Position numbers and translations under genes: made by a program | Shown here: one piece after another, positions 1-11,840 of the stretch | How the letters are laid out: every line of letters starts with the position of its first letter | How positions within the stretch are numbered: the stretch's first letter is position 1 | NCBI GenBank assembly: GCA_015680685.1 | Contig: MNCI01025128.1 | Location: 625,599-687,598 of the forward strand | Source of the DNA: Gnetum montanum | Taxonomy: Eukaryota > Streptophyta > Gnetopsida > Gnetales > Gnetaceae | Direction of reading: 5' to 3' | Length of the DNA: 62,000 nucleotides | Notes under the pieces: generated by a model | Database searches by the model: none | Told to the model about the DNA's origin: nothing | Seen by the model: only the letters and a program-made list of their open reading frames with translations

Positions 1-1372
1 TCCAAGGGTTCTTCTAGTTTCATGTCTTAGTCCATCCATGATGTGGTGAAGTTGATCCCGCTAAGCGTACCCATGGCTCGGGCAACAATGTAACTATGTG
101 TAGTAGCAGGCCATGGCAACATCCAAGGGTTCATATGTACCTTGTTTCCAGCCTTGGATTTTCTTACGCAGATTGGACACTCTGGAGTATGTTTGATACT
201 TTTCATTAAACAGTTCTAGCATCATACTTCACCTCCTGATGGTTTCCGGTTCTAAGGAACAGTACCAACTCTCTGCTTCTTTGGTGAGTGTCCTTGGGAA
301 CAACTTAAGTTTTTGCCACTCATTTTCTATATTCTGCAAGGCACAGGCATCGTGGAATGCTTGTAAATGATTTTGCAGATCAGCATTGTATCCTCCTTCA
401 AATCATGGGATATTGTTCATGTCTAAACACCTAATCCGACTATCCTTTAAATGCCTTGTGGGAATCCTAACTACCTCCGTTATGTCAAGCATACTTCGGG
501 TTGTGAGTAGGGGCTCATCATGATCGTCTCTTTCATGATGCCTGTGATGTCTGCATTGTTCCCTACTCTCCCTACGTCCTTGCCCTTGTCCTCTTTCTCG
601 ACTTTCCCGTCAAGGTCTTTCATTTTTCTTGCCTTTATCCTCACCTTTATGTTCATGGTGGCTGTGCTCAGATGTGGAAGGAGAGGGTGAGTGATGGGAT
701 GAAGGAGAAGAAGAAGGGGAACCATCGCCATGATGATGTTTCTTGCCTTCTCTTCAGCTGCTATGGCCCCGATCGTGGTGACGATCTAAGTGCCCATCCT
801 TAGCATGAGTGGTTGTTCCCTCTATGAACAGCTGGTGTTCATGAGTATCAGAACCATGGTTATGTATCGTTGATCATAGATTCTGATACCCAACCTCCTC
901 ACCATCGTTAGGAGGGGGAACATCATTCATTAAAGAACCCATGATAAGGGGTTCCTCATCTCCTATTTCGCTAAGGACGTGCGGGGCTTTGCCCTTCAGA
1001 AAAGTATGTTGACTCTCCTCCCTTTAAGTCCCTCATACATTGGGCATCTGTGGGATAATAATCCCTTATTTCAAAATCTTCCGCAACGTATTCAGCATAT
1101 AGTTCTTGTATGCCAATATGCGCCAAGGCACAGAAAAGCATGCAAGAGACTGATCGATCTGGGGGTAACACGATGTTACCTTGCAAATCTCTCCATCGCA
1201 GCTATTCGTCTTGATGGAGGATAAAAGTAAAGTTTGGAATATACTCATCGGGATGAGTATAAACTATCTTGTATTGTTTAGGACTTGGCTGATTTTGGTT
1301 ATGTTTTTTATGTTGTCGACTGTATTGTGTATGGTCCTTAGGTGGTGAGTTGCTCTTATGAGAAGAAGGCAT
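1..1372 (-). pseudogene. gag: gag of element A (partial)
   Basis: The start codon is at 1372-1370, followed by a frame open to about 971. The translation then needs at least one frame change through a Ser/Pro/His/Arg-rich hinge (about 480-731) into the capsid core (about 1-480). The core holds the marks of the plant retrotransposon gag family: a conserved LDMNN-FEGGYN segment, then HLQAF-DACALQNIENEW-KLKLFP and a W-SLE stretch. The protein would form the element's cytoplasmic particle. It aligns along its length with gag of element B. Stop codons and the frame change make it non-functional, and the C-terminal part lies outside the window. Confidence 0.85.
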
Positions 1373-1494
1373 TTTTATCGGTGTGCTAATTCACTGTTAT
1401 ACAAATTTTTCTTTTGATTAACCCGAAGGTTTGTTAAGGCTCCCAACGATGTGAGTGATATCCCTTATGTTCTATTTGGTGCACAAACACTTAG

Positions 1495-1512
1495 TCCCTG
1501 GCAACGGTGCCA
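1495..1512 (-). other. Primer-binding site of element A (tRNA-Asp type)
   Basis: On the minus strand it reads TGGCACCGTTGCCAGGGA, one base after the LTR end. Known plant tRNA-Asp-primed elements use TGGCGCCGTTGCCGGGGA, so two positions differ, both G to A. Confidence 0.9.
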
Positions 1513-1513
1513 A

Positions 1514-2477
1514 TGATGAGTGGCGAGGTACCCCTACACTCAAACATACGAAACGAGCGTAGCACACACGATCCGGTCAAACTCCGTAGACTAAATGCCT
1601 ACACACCCCATGGAACACTTGGGGTTAATCATTTGTTGTCTTCCCAGGCTTACTTGTAGTTGTCACGGTGTATGGTTAAGTAAGTCCGAGGTATATGATT
1701 TTTATAGTTTTTAATGTTTTTCTACTATGCTATCGAGGTGAAGGGTTGAGGAACTAACTAACTCTAACTAAGGACTAAGTCTAAATTAACTAGCGTCAGC
1801 ATCTGTTCCCACTTACCATACACACCATGAACCTATGCAACTGTGGCTACCAAATGCTAATCGTTACTGGGATCACCACACGTAATGCACGTGCTTGAAG
1901 TGGTCGTACTGAGGCACTTAACTAGCCTAAGCGTAATGAGCAACCAATTCCTTGATTAGCCATACAAATCCATAAATGCTCGTAATCAAGTTGTACTCAT
2001 TTTGCATTCTAGGAGATAAGGGTGAGAGAATCTAATCGTGATGAGCAACCGATTCCTTGATTAGCCGTACACATTCATCAATGCTCGTAATCAAGTTGTA
2101 CCCATGCCACGCTAATGCAGGTAATAAATAATAGGTAGGAAATAACAGGTAATAAATAACAAATAATAAAATCCTATTCCATGCACTGCAAGGTTTATCC
2201 GCAAAGCTCATCTTTATTGCTGTACACAACTTGCGTTCAGGTTCAAAGCTGCTTGAATAAAGATTCGTTCACTTGGGGACTCCTACTACGGGCACATGGA
2301 AAATATTCTATCTCTGGAGTGATCAATCTGCCAGATTTTCCCTACTTTTATCCTAGGATGGGAAATAAGGGGAGTGCCGCCTCTTATTTATAGATTTGGC
2401 AGCGGACCGCGATATCACGTACGCGACATCGTAGGGGACGACGCGATATTGCGGCTCATGCGAATCGCGTCTCATCA
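1514..2477 (-). repeat. 5' LTR of element A (964 bp)
   Basis: The minus-strand LTR starts TGATGAGACGCG at 2477 and ends in CTCATCA at 1514, directly before the primer-binding site. A TATA box (CTATAAATAAG on the minus strand) lies at about 2381-2391, just upstream of the presumed R region. The U3 part (2393-2477) repeats the motif ATATCGCG. The LTR contains an internal 67-bp direct repeat (1934-2000 and 2039-2105). A close relative of its 3' third is found at 54676-55030. Confidence 0.9.
1934..2105. repeat. 67-bp direct duplication inside LTR A
   Basis: The units 1934-2000 and 2039-2105 share the core gagcaacc-attccttgattagcc followed by aatgctcgtaatcaagttgta. They start 105 bp apart and differ at only a handful of positions. 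No second copy is visible in the other LTRs here, so the duplication is specific to this copy or subfamily. Confidence 0.85.
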
Positions 2478-2504
2478 ATAGTACTACCCCTCCACTTAAC
2501 AAAT

Positions 2505-4600
2505 ATGGTATCTAGTCAAGATGCAATTTGTATCTATGATCCAAAAGACCCTGCAGTCATAGAACAAAGGTAATCTCTTAGGCAAACAGGCAAGAGCCTA
2601 AATTTCGCAATTATTGATGAGGAATTCTACAACTTCCTCTATGCTAAGATGCAAGCTGATTTATTAATACCATGCTTTGAATCTAACACTAAGAGTCAAT
2701 TCAAAATTATACATTGGGATGGAAAAGAATAAATCCCATCCCCCTATGACCAAATCCCCCTCATTGACTTCTATGCACAAATGCTCACACAACTCGTAGA
2801 GGTTGATGAGTTTAGTGAGGAAATTAGTTTAAAAGATCTTCAAGGAGAGGAAGATGGGTTTGAAACTAAACGAGAGTTGGACACCTTTATTGGAATTCCT
2901 TTTCAAACTCTGGCTCCCCAAACAACCACATCCAACTCCACATCTATTATCTCATCAATGGACCAATTTCCTTAGCCCAAATCTCCTCCTATCCATCCTA
3001 CCATGTTTGGGTTCACAACCATCATCGCCACACACCAGACCTAACCTGTGTTCCAATCCACTTCCTTATTCTCATTTGTACCCTTTGCCACACAATGTAA
3101 CTTTGTTCATCCAACCACGATGATGTCTACATCACTATCTCCCTTTTTCATGCTAGTGGGACCCTCATTGGGACCCTAAGCAACACAAACATTTCATACC
3201 CCATTTGTTCCCTTTATGCCTCAAGTTCTAGCACAAACGTCCTTTTCATTGTTTATCCCATTTATGACCACCATAACCTAACCTCTCCCTTCGATATCGT
3301 AGGCTATCGTGAGGCCACAAGCCTCTCAACCACAAGTCTCACAACTTCTTCCTTAATCATCAACATAAACACCATAGCCCATGGGGATGCCCCAAGGTTT
3401 GGGTGAAGCTTTTCAAATGATCCAAGACCTTAATGAAGAATTGCGAAAACTCAAGGCCAATATAACTTAGATGGTCAAGGTTCTAGATTTCTATCAGGAT
3501 GATCCCATAAGCCATACAATGCCTCAAATAACCTTGCCTATAGGCTTGCATATTTAAAACTTCATAAAATACAATGATGAAGAGGACCCCAACACATATA
3601 TAGTAACCTTTCAGTCTAAGTGCCTCTTCTTTCAAGCTTGGCCTTATACAGTATTGAGGATTTTCCCCATGTCCCTTAAGGGTAAGGCTCTAGATTGGTA
3701 TAAGACTTTTCCTAGGGTTCTATCTCTTTCATTGAGGACTTGGACATCTAATTTGTCAACCACTTCATATACAACTTGAAGCTGGATGCCACATTGGACC
3801 AATTGATGAAGGTTAGGCAAGGGCCACTTGAACTTGTCAAAAGGTTCATTCAAAGGTGGAACTCAACACTCAATGAGATTCCAGAGCCTATTGTTAAAAC
3901 TCACCTCTTGGCCATTTACAAGGGAGTAGTAAATGACTTTATCAAGTCAAAGCTATACTACCTAGAGTCCTCGTCATTAAGCCAAGCCTTCTCACAAACC
4001 AAAAACATTGAGGACGCAGCTAAGACAAGCAACAATTTGGCTTATGTAGCCTACAAAAACCAACATGAAAAGAGAGATAGCAATAAGACTAAACAAGAAC
4101 ATACAACTATGGTTGTAGTAATAAAAGAGGCAAAACAAGGAGAAAAGCAAGGATCACCACCACACAACACATCCCTTGACTCATTGCAATGATCCACTTT
4201 CTATGCTCTAAATCAACCAAGATAAAACTTTGGATGTAAGGATAGGTCTCAACACACTGGGTTGCCTATGAAGCCCTTTAAGCTCTTAGAATAGTTGCTT
4301 AGAGACAACTGTATACAATATAAGCAATTGTCTAAAGAGGCTCGTAAGAGGCACAATTGTCTTTATGACATAGCTAGAGATCCAGCGATAGCTACCAAAT
4401 ATGATCCTAAGCTACCAAAGTACTTTATATTTGATAGGTATTACTACTATCATTAGATGTCTTGTCATAATATTGATTTTTTCCTAGCATTAAAGGATGA
4501 CCTCCAGAAGATGATAAATCATGGAGAGTTATTAGTGAATGAGCTCAGCTCTCCAAGCACTAACAACAACTCCTACACTGTAGCCTCATTCATGGAAACC
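2505..4600 (+). pseudogene. gag: gag of GE-L, frame-shifted
   Basis: The first ATG is at 2505. The N-terminal part (2505-2975) is followed by a Pro/Thr/Ser-rich hinge (about 2900-3360). The capsid-like core (about 3550-4080) includes an FPMSLKGKALDWY-type segment followed, in another frame, by a segment beginning at 3776 (KLDATLDQLMKVRQGPLELV). A His/Cys stretch at about 4430-4560 (RYYYYH-MSCHNIDFFLALKDDLQKMI) resembles the YCRFH-GHDT-CIALK-I region that follows gag in many plant gypsy elements. At least two frame changes and many stops are present. This gag is clearly different from that of elements A-D, so GE belongs to another lineage. Confidence 0.75.
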
Positions 4601-5177
4601 AAGTAGTCTAACCCTCTTAGGAAACTGTTTGTCATTAGAGTACCATCACAACCCAGGAACGCAAAATCCAAGAGAGCCATTCGTTATATGGGTACCATGT
4701 CCTCCAGCCCCTAAGGAATCTTTCATCATATGTGTCCCCACTTTAGTGGCTTCAACATCACAACGTAATCGATGAGTTGCTAATCCTCTAAAACCCAAGG
4801 AACCACTTGTTATGCAAGTTCCTTTACCTTCAACAACTAAGACCATAACAACGCATGACCAAAACCCACCTATCATGGCCAATAACTCAGAGATTAGCGA
4901 GAAATCATCATCACAATGGTGGCGAAAGTAGCCTGTCACCAAACCAACAAATAAGCCCACTAAAGGTAATTAACTAAGACCAACTATGTCCATGGACAAG
5001 GGGCCCAAGGCACATGGGCTGAAACCTAAGCCACTAACTCTAGGAAGATTGGAGAAGGTTAGAACCACTAAGGTTGAAACATCACATGTTAAGGAAAAGA
5101 AGTTTCTCACAACAATGAAATAAGAAAAACAATCCCTTAAGCAAAAGAACATCTCACCAAACCTATATAACCTTGTC

Positions 5178-6092
5178 ATGACATATCCTATTCATAGGGA
5201 TGCACTAGCTCAAGTGTTGACTTCTATCCTTGTGAGCAAAGACATGTTGGCCAACAAGGAATTAATGCACTCTGTCATTGAGCAAGCTTCACTTAGGAAA
5301 AATGGGCATCAACCAACACTCAACTTTCATGATAGTGAAGTGAAGATTGACTCTAGAAATGAATAAGTGCTTTCTACTCCTCTCCTTATCACTATACGCA
5401 TTGGTAGGTACAAGGTTCACTGTGTTCATGTTGATGATGGAGCAACCATGAATGTGGTACCATATTTTGTTGTTGACAAACTAAGCCTAACTGAGAACAT
5501 CCAAGTGACTGCTACCTCAACACTCAAGTCATTCAATGGATCATGAGTAGCAATGCAAGGTTCCATCACTTTGGATTTCGTAGCCAATGAACAGTTTTTG
5601 ACATCCACCAACTTCATAGTGGTTGAAGAGACACTTGGGTTTAACTTGATCCTAGGAAGGCCATGGTTGGCTAAGCTTCATGCAATTTCGTCTCCTATAC
5701 ATTAAGGGATTCAATTTCCATATTGATCATTGCCCTCAGTTAACTATGTCAATATTGATCAAGGTTCAAAGGTAGAGTTTCAAGAGGAAACTCCTAACAC
5801 TCAAACTAGGGCAAACAACAATGTGAGCAACAATGATGCAAATAGCACCAACTCTATGACAAGAGACAATCAACAAAAATGCCTACAACTTGCCAAGCCA
5901 AACAAGAGAAATGATGACCATGGGATTATGCCAAAAGGATTCCTTGATCTCTCAAAGATTAAGCAACAATTTCATGGTAAATGTCTCATCCATTCTTTTT
6001 CCAATTATTTGTTTACCTTCACAACATTATATCATGTTTCAGTGTTGATTTTAGCCTTATGTTGTCTTTCAAGAGCATCTTGTACTTGCTAG
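5178..6092 (+). pseudogene. Retroviral-type aspartic protease and C-terminal tail of GE-L
   Basis: One frame of 305 codons, broken by internal stops at about 5364, 5543, 5703 and 5724. The protease active-site strand reads VHVDDGATMNVVPYFV, with the catalytic Asp in the D-G-A context, and the C-terminal flap region reads FNLILGRPWLAKL, typical of gypsy proteases that cut the polyprotein in the particle. A low-complexity Asn/Thr stretch and a tail beginning DLSKIKQ-F follow, ending at a TAG at 6090. The same tail ends the minus-strand copy at 60683. There is no reverse transcriptase after it; the next 2.8 kb holds an EF-hand fragment and satellite-like DNA. Confidence 0.85.
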
Positions 6093-7410
6093 GAAAGTAT
6101 AGACTATAATAAGCTAAGACCTTAAATTGGCAACCTCATGGTTTAATGGGGCCTAAAATTGATGAGAATAAAAACCTCTTATTCTCGTCTCTATACCAAC
6201 ATCATAGCTAGTCTACCTGATGGCATTGTTTGCAACTTTTACTTATTTGCATGTACTTTACTTTACAATAATCATTATAACATATTTTTATAGCCTTGTT
6301 ACATCTACCCATTATGCATATAAAATAAGAAAATTTTAAAAGCTAATGTGTAGTTGTAGTCACACTATGTGACAACGATCAAGGAATATCAAAATGTTCA
6401 TATGTCCATGGCCATAGCTATATTGTGCAACATACAATGACATGACCAATACGTGGTCATTATGGCCTCTATAGTCAAATGAAAACAATTATATCAAACA
6501 ACAAAGAAAAGCATGGTAGGTTATAACTAGCTTCATAGTAGCCAAAGCTAAGCCATAAGGGGAAGAGGAAAGACAATTGACTACATCATAGCCAGTCACC
6601 TTCATAGCTAGGGGCCTATAGACATAAAAGAAGGCATGCAATTAGTAACCATGATAACAAGAAAGCCCAATTACAAAACTCAAAATTCTACATTCTAGAA
6701 AGAATATATATATATATATATATATATAATATCTCCAAATGCTTGATTTAAAAAGCCGATCTTTGCCTTAATCTTGTCCTTGGAATATCGCCATAATGTT
6801 CAAAGTAGAGGATGCAAGACTAGTGCCTCGAATAACCCCTCCAAGAGCCATTGTAATTTTATAACACAAGAAAAATGGCCTTCCAAAGACTAAGAAGAAT
6901 TTAGATTATAATCAAAAGTAAAACGCAGGCTAGGACCCACGTTCCAAGACTACAGCTCAAAAGTGTCATGCACAGGCATAAACAAATAGTACAACCTATC
7001 AGCTTACAAATGAACCCAGTGAGATAGAGGTATGATTTTTATGCTCTCAGTCAAATAAAGCACCGATTCAATTTGTTAAGGAGGTGTCTATATGCCAATA
7101 CTAGTTGATAGTCCAAAGTCCAACTCTTTGCAAGCACCCTTTGTTCCACAAAGAGAGGCCTACATGGTTTACCATTAACTGTAATATTATCTGTAACATT
7201 GTCTCAACTAAAAAGATTAGAGGAAACAACCTAGACAGAGACAAAAAAACTTGCTATAAGTGATTTAATTACTATAGCAGGGACGTACTCGAGTTTAGTG
7301 ATGGAATTGTAATGCAACATTAGCTCCACGCTGTCCTGTTGTGGGTTTTCCTAAATGATTAAGGAATGTTTTGAGCTATCGCTACATATTAAACAACATA
7401 CTAAGAAATT
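6093..7410. other. No gene seen; contains a (TA)n microsatellite
   Basis: AT-rich sequence with no supported coding region. A pure TA dinucleotide run lies at 6704-6729. No counterpart of this stretch is recognisable next to the gag-protease tail in GE-R, where satellite DNA begins almost at once. Confidence 0.6.
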
Positions 7411-7971
7411 GTGACATTTAGTAAAAGGGGAATTCCCCACGGTATTATTTTACGAAAAAAAAAAAAAAAACTCAGTTACAGCCTGCTAGACAAGTTGCAT
7501 TTGGTTCTAAAAGCAGCAACATTCAAAGATGATAAGCTATTTGAGCATTTAAGCATGAAAGACAAGAAGAAAAGCAAATATTTGGACAACACTGTAAAAA
7601 TCGATGAAGATGATCTGCAAGAGGCATTTGATATGTTTGACTGCAATGGGGATGGTATCATTAGTGCACGGGAGCTTCAGGTTGCTCTTGCCTCCATGGA
7701 CATGCCAGATTCTGAATGCAAAATTTCTAACTGTTTCGATATACTCTGTTTGCTGGAAAAAAATGGTGATGGCATCATTGATTTTGCCAAGTTCAAGAGC
7801 ATAGTTTTATGTGAGGGATCCGTGGCAGTTACAGACTTCATCTGTGCAACATGTTTCTGTTTTACTTACATTACGGCAACGCAGCCACCCCGTTTTAGTA
7901 AAATGGTTAAAGGCTTTAAAAAAAAAAAAAAGTCTGGAGGCCATGTGACCTCCCTCGTTGGCATGTGGTAG
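7411..7971 (+). pseudogene. EF-hand (calmodulin-like) protein fragment
   Basis: A 186-codon frame with a Lys/Asp-rich lead-in and two EF-hand calcium-binding loops. Loop 1 is residues 77-88 (DCNGDGIISARE, nt 7639-7674) and has every expected ligand, including Glu at position 12. Loop 2 is residues 116-127 (EKNGDGIIDFAK, nt 7756-7791) but has Glu for Asp at position 1 and Lys for Glu at position 12, so it should bind calcium poorly. Plant calmodulin-like proteins normally end shortly after such a pair. Here the frame runs on into an unrelated tail and an A14 tract (7918-7931), and a second A-run lies at 7455-7470 just before a possible splice acceptor (cagttacag). It looks like a captured or retrocopied 3' end of a host gene. 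Expression is unknown. Confidence 0.7.
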
Positions 7972-8099
7972 GGTTTATCCTGCCTGCCACGTGCTGCCTC
8001 GTCCTTCCCCTCACTTGCCACCGCGCACTGCTTTGTATGCACATCGGCAACCTCATGACCCAGAACCGTTGAAGAACCCCAGGCCCTTGCTGCCATGAT

Positions 8100-8400
8100 T
8101 TTTTAAAAATCCCTGTAGCCCTTCAAAACCTTCGCTCCACACGCTGGTTCCACGCTGACCAGCAAGGAACCAACCAGCGTGGATGCCAGGATCTAACACT
8201 GCCCCTCCTCATCTACGCTGGTCCTCATGGAACCAGCGTGGATGCTACCTTCCAACATTTCTCCTGGCTCATCCACGTTGGTCAACATGGAACCCTCATG
8301 GATGCTGCCTTCCAACGCTGCTACTCCTCGCTCAACCATTGTGGTAGCGTGGAACCAGCGTGGATGCTGCGACCACTGTTTTCCATCATTTGGTATCATC
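8100..8400 (-). repeat. Short block of the GE satellite (GC-rich, CCAGCGTGGA motifs)
   Basis: Contains repeated imperfect inverted motifs built on CCAGCGTGGATGCTGC and CCACGTTGGTCAACATGG. Their order relative to the neighbouring TTTGACC-rich segment and minisatellite mirrors that in GE-R (60440-57400), so this is a shortened counterpart of the 57880-60440 array. GC content is clearly above the surroundings. Confidence 0.6.
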
Positions 8401-8868
8401 TGGACCTTGATTCACTTAATTTGACATCATTTGACATTAATAAGACCTTATTTGACCTTGTTTGATACTATTTTATGTGGTTTTGATCATAATTTGGCAT
8501 TTATCTGACCCCATTATGCATCATTTGACCTTTGTTTCATCTTGTTTGTTTCAACTTAACCCTTATAACCTTTATTGACCATATTCAACCTTGGTTTAGC
8601 CTTTTATTGGTGTTAGATAAAGGGGTTTGATCATCATTCGACACCAGGTAACCATGGCCTGCTAAGGCCTTAAACTAGCAACATAGCTTGCCAAGGCCTA
8701 AAATTAGCAAAGTATAATCATAGTTGACCATGTTTAACCTTATACTACCATTAGTGACCTTCGTTGACCATGTTTTGACCTATTTTGGCTATCAATTTAA
8801 CTTGTTTTGACCCACTTTTGCTTTATTATTATAGTATTTTACATTGTTTGACCATTATATCACACAAG
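8400..8868 (+). repeat. TTTGACC-rich segment with two 29-32 bp minisatellite units
   Basis: Degenerate repeats of TTTGACC/TTGACCATGTT fill the segment. At about 8650-8700 two units of the ggcct-taa-ctagcaa minisatellite occur (ggcctgctaaggcctt, then gcttgccaaggcct). The segment ends at a conserved acceptor-like junction (cacacaag, AG at 8867-8868), followed by the block shared with 57364 and 45475. Confidence 0.6.
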
Positions 8869-9239
8869 TGCCACTTGATATGCTTATGTTATCATACATG
8901 GATGAAGCCAAGAGGACGAGGAAGTAAACTTAACTAGCCTTAAAGCCTTAGTATACCTCTCTCATAATGTTGACCAAGTCAACCTTATGTACCCAAACAT
9001 TGAGCCCTTAAACCATTGCACTATACGACCATAATACCTTGATGTAGCCCAATGGCCATTAATCTTGAATTCAAAAACATCACAGAGGGTCCCTTAGCCG
9101 AAATTCCCATCAAGACCACAATGGTGAGGAGAAAACACATGAAACCAAGGTCCTCACTAGGACTTAAGCCTGCTCATGATCTCATCGAACCCTTTCTATG
9201 AAACATTAAAGCCATCATATAGCCTTGATTATGCCTAAT

Positions 9240-10068
9240 TGATGAGCGACAAGGTACCCCTATGCTCAACCATATGAATACGAGCGTTACACACAATTTG
9301 GTCAAACTCCAAGGACTAAGTGCTTATGTGCCTTCACAGAACAAGGATGGGTTAGGCGATCGTTGTCTTCCCAAGCTTACTCATATGGCACGATTGTATG
9401 GTTAAGTAAACTTGAGGTATATGATTTTTATGCTTTTTATGTTTATGTCCTAGTGCTAAAAGGAAGAAGTGAAATAATTAAGTAACTAATTTAATTTAAC
9501 TAATTCACTAGGTTCTCACTAGTCTTAACACTAGCATCCGTTCCCACTCTCCATACACATCCTGAACTAGTGTAACACTACTGGGATTACCAAACGCTAA
9601 TCATTACTAGGTTACCAAGTGTTCCGTGTATGCTCGAAGTGGTCGTACTGAGTGTGCTTGCTTGTGAAAATTAACAAACCAATAAAAGCAACATCAATTA
9701 ACTAATGAAAGCATTAAATAATTGTAAATAACATTAAATGCAATAAATAAGTTATTCTGAATGTTGCAAGGTTTCTCACAAAGTTCATCTTTATTTTCGG
9801 ACATAAGTTGTGCTCAGGTACACAATGCTCAAATAAAGATCCATTCACTTTATGACTCCTACTGTGAGTGCTTAGAAATAATTCCAACTCTGAAAAGGAA
9901 AAACTACAAGAGTTCGAGTAAGGGACTAAGAAACTAATGCCAAAACCAAGTGCGCTCGCCTCTTATTTATAGGCAACGATATATGTCTCGATATTGGATG
10001 TATGATATCGCTTGGTAGACTCTGATATCACAGACCTAATATCGTGGTCCCAATATCATGGTTCATCA
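9240..10068 (-). repeat. 3' LTR of element B (829 bp)
   Basis: Begins TGATGAAC at 10068 and ends with the shared U5 end (CTCATCA-like) at 9240, next to the CTAAT target duplication. The TATA box (CTATAAATAAG, minus strand) is at about 9963-9974. The U3 upstream of it contains repeated GATATC/AATATC motifs. It serves as the intact reference for the damaged 5' LTR. Confidence 0.92.
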
Positions 10069-11840
10069 TGCCCCCATGACTAAATGAAAACTTGTCCTTG
10101 AGTTCCTTACAAAATATTGGAAAGGTATGGAATTATTGACATGGAGTGACAGACTCAAAGTGCTCGGTGAATGGATCGACAAATATATTACAACATTGGT
10201 GTTCATACCCATTGTGGTGAACACCATACATAGATGACATCCAGACCTTTATTTGGTAGCTTAGAGAGAGAAAAAAAAAAGAGAAAATGAGCCACATTGC
10301 TACTGATGTCAAGATTGTGCACACCGTTGTTCGTCCATGGCCATATAATGCATGTTCTTCGCATAACTGCTTCAGCTCTGGTCCATCTTGAGTGCTTCCT
10401 CCTATCCCAATTCATTGTTCATGTGATTGCCATTTGCACACACAACACAGTCATGAATTAGCAAGGATAGGTAAGATATAATGTGATTGATACCTTGCCT
10501 CGCTAGGAAGCACATTGGCTAGGTTGTGGGTATGGCAGATACTAGGTTAGAGGATTGTAACTGGTGACTACCGAAGGTGTAGGGGTGAGGTAATGGAATG
10601 GAAAATTTTGTGCTAGGGCCCCCACGACTAAGAGTAAACTTTTGGTAGCAATAAGATGGAAAATGAAATAACAAGGAAGAATAGAGAAATAACAATGGTG
10701 AGGCTAATAAAACGAAAGTGGATGTCATGGATGGTTGAAATGTGAAATGGTTGATTGTAGGAAATGTTTAGGGGAAAGAACTTTACAATTGCACCATCAA
10801 GGAATGCCAGTGGATCCTTCCCAAAGTAGGCTCATGCCCTTTATGCCTTGACAAACCCACAAACCAAAGAGTTCGTAGGCTCTAGGAATGACATATGGAA
10901 ACAATGGTTAAGAACTTACCCACAAGAGTTTACCAAAGAATAATAATGTAGCAACCAAGATATAGACTAATCATAAAACTAGTAGTGAAGTGGAATATGG
11001 AAAGAAATTTGGAAGAGAAGAGAGAATGGGATGGAATCCCAAGATCAAGGTTGTATACAGTACCTTGTGTATTATGTGGTTAAGGTGACTTAATAAAATT
11101 CAATCCAAATCTAGATCAAAACTAACCACATCCAGTGACCTTGCATCAACATACTTGACCAACCCATCCTCCTAAAGCAACAAGAATGCATCCACAGAGC
11201 AACCACCATTCCAACAAGAGAAAAATAGAGAAGCAAGAAGCGAGAAAGGGCCTTAGTTAGAGGGAACCTTTAGGCANATGTATGAAAAACATCCAAGTAT
11301 CCAAGAGAATAGCCAGCACAAATGCGTTGAATCCCATTGAGGCCACACCCTTTTCAATCCATTTGAACCTTTCCTTGGTTTGAAGAATACTAAGCCACCA
11401 ATTCATTAATAAGTTTACTTAGAAAAAGGGACATTATTAGTTCCAAGCTCAAGGGAGACCATAGAGCTGAATGGATGAATGGATGATGTGGATTCATTGC
11501 CTATTTTATCAAAAGAAACCATATCTTAGTATCAACATTAAAAGTCAAAGGTAAAAAACAAACATTAGCAATCAACACTATTATAGTATTCTCCACCATC
11601 ATGAGCACTTATTATATGATGAGTGAGATTTATCCAAACAAAATGTAATGGAGAAAGAAATAGTAAAAAATGTTAATGATGGTGTAAAACAAAAAAAAGT
11701 AAAGATGAAGAATGTGTAAAATAAAAATGTGTAAAAAAAAAAAGTTAAAGGAATTGAGGGCTTTAGAATGATTAGCATTGGTGGCCATCTCCCCCATGAT
11801 TGAGTTGACAGGAGGAGATTTGAAATAATGAGCAAGGTTG
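10069..11840 (-). other. Non-coding spacer and polypurine tract of element B
   Basis: Between integrase and the 3' LTR no coding region is supported. The part next to integrase is alignable to 35900-36350 of element D (the nearly identical phrase GATTGCTAATGT is followed by a shared run), and the last 70 bases match the end of D (GTCAATAATTCCATACCT). The D sequence between these, including ORF2, is absent. The polypurine tract next to the LTR reads ATGGGGGCA on the minus strand (about 10069-10077). A single N lies at 11277. Confidence 0.75.

Larger units (their letters stand above)
1..2477 (-). mobile_element. Element A: 5' part of a Ty3/gypsy LTR retrotransposon, cut by the window edge
   Basis: Read on the minus strand, this holds a complete 5' LTR (2477-1514), a tRNA-Asp-type primer-binding site and the start of gag, which continues past the left edge. 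It is inserted in the opposite orientation just upstream of the GE-L gag start at 2505. The expected target duplication next to the LTR would be the five bases at 2478-2482 (atagt); its partner lies outside the window. The LTR resembles that of element B in layout, but its U3 motifs differ, so it is a sister subfamily. Confidence 0.88.

Noticed and set aside
971-1248. Small open frames on the plus strand across gag of element A
   Set aside because: They are the reverse of a gag region that aligns with element B on the minus strand.
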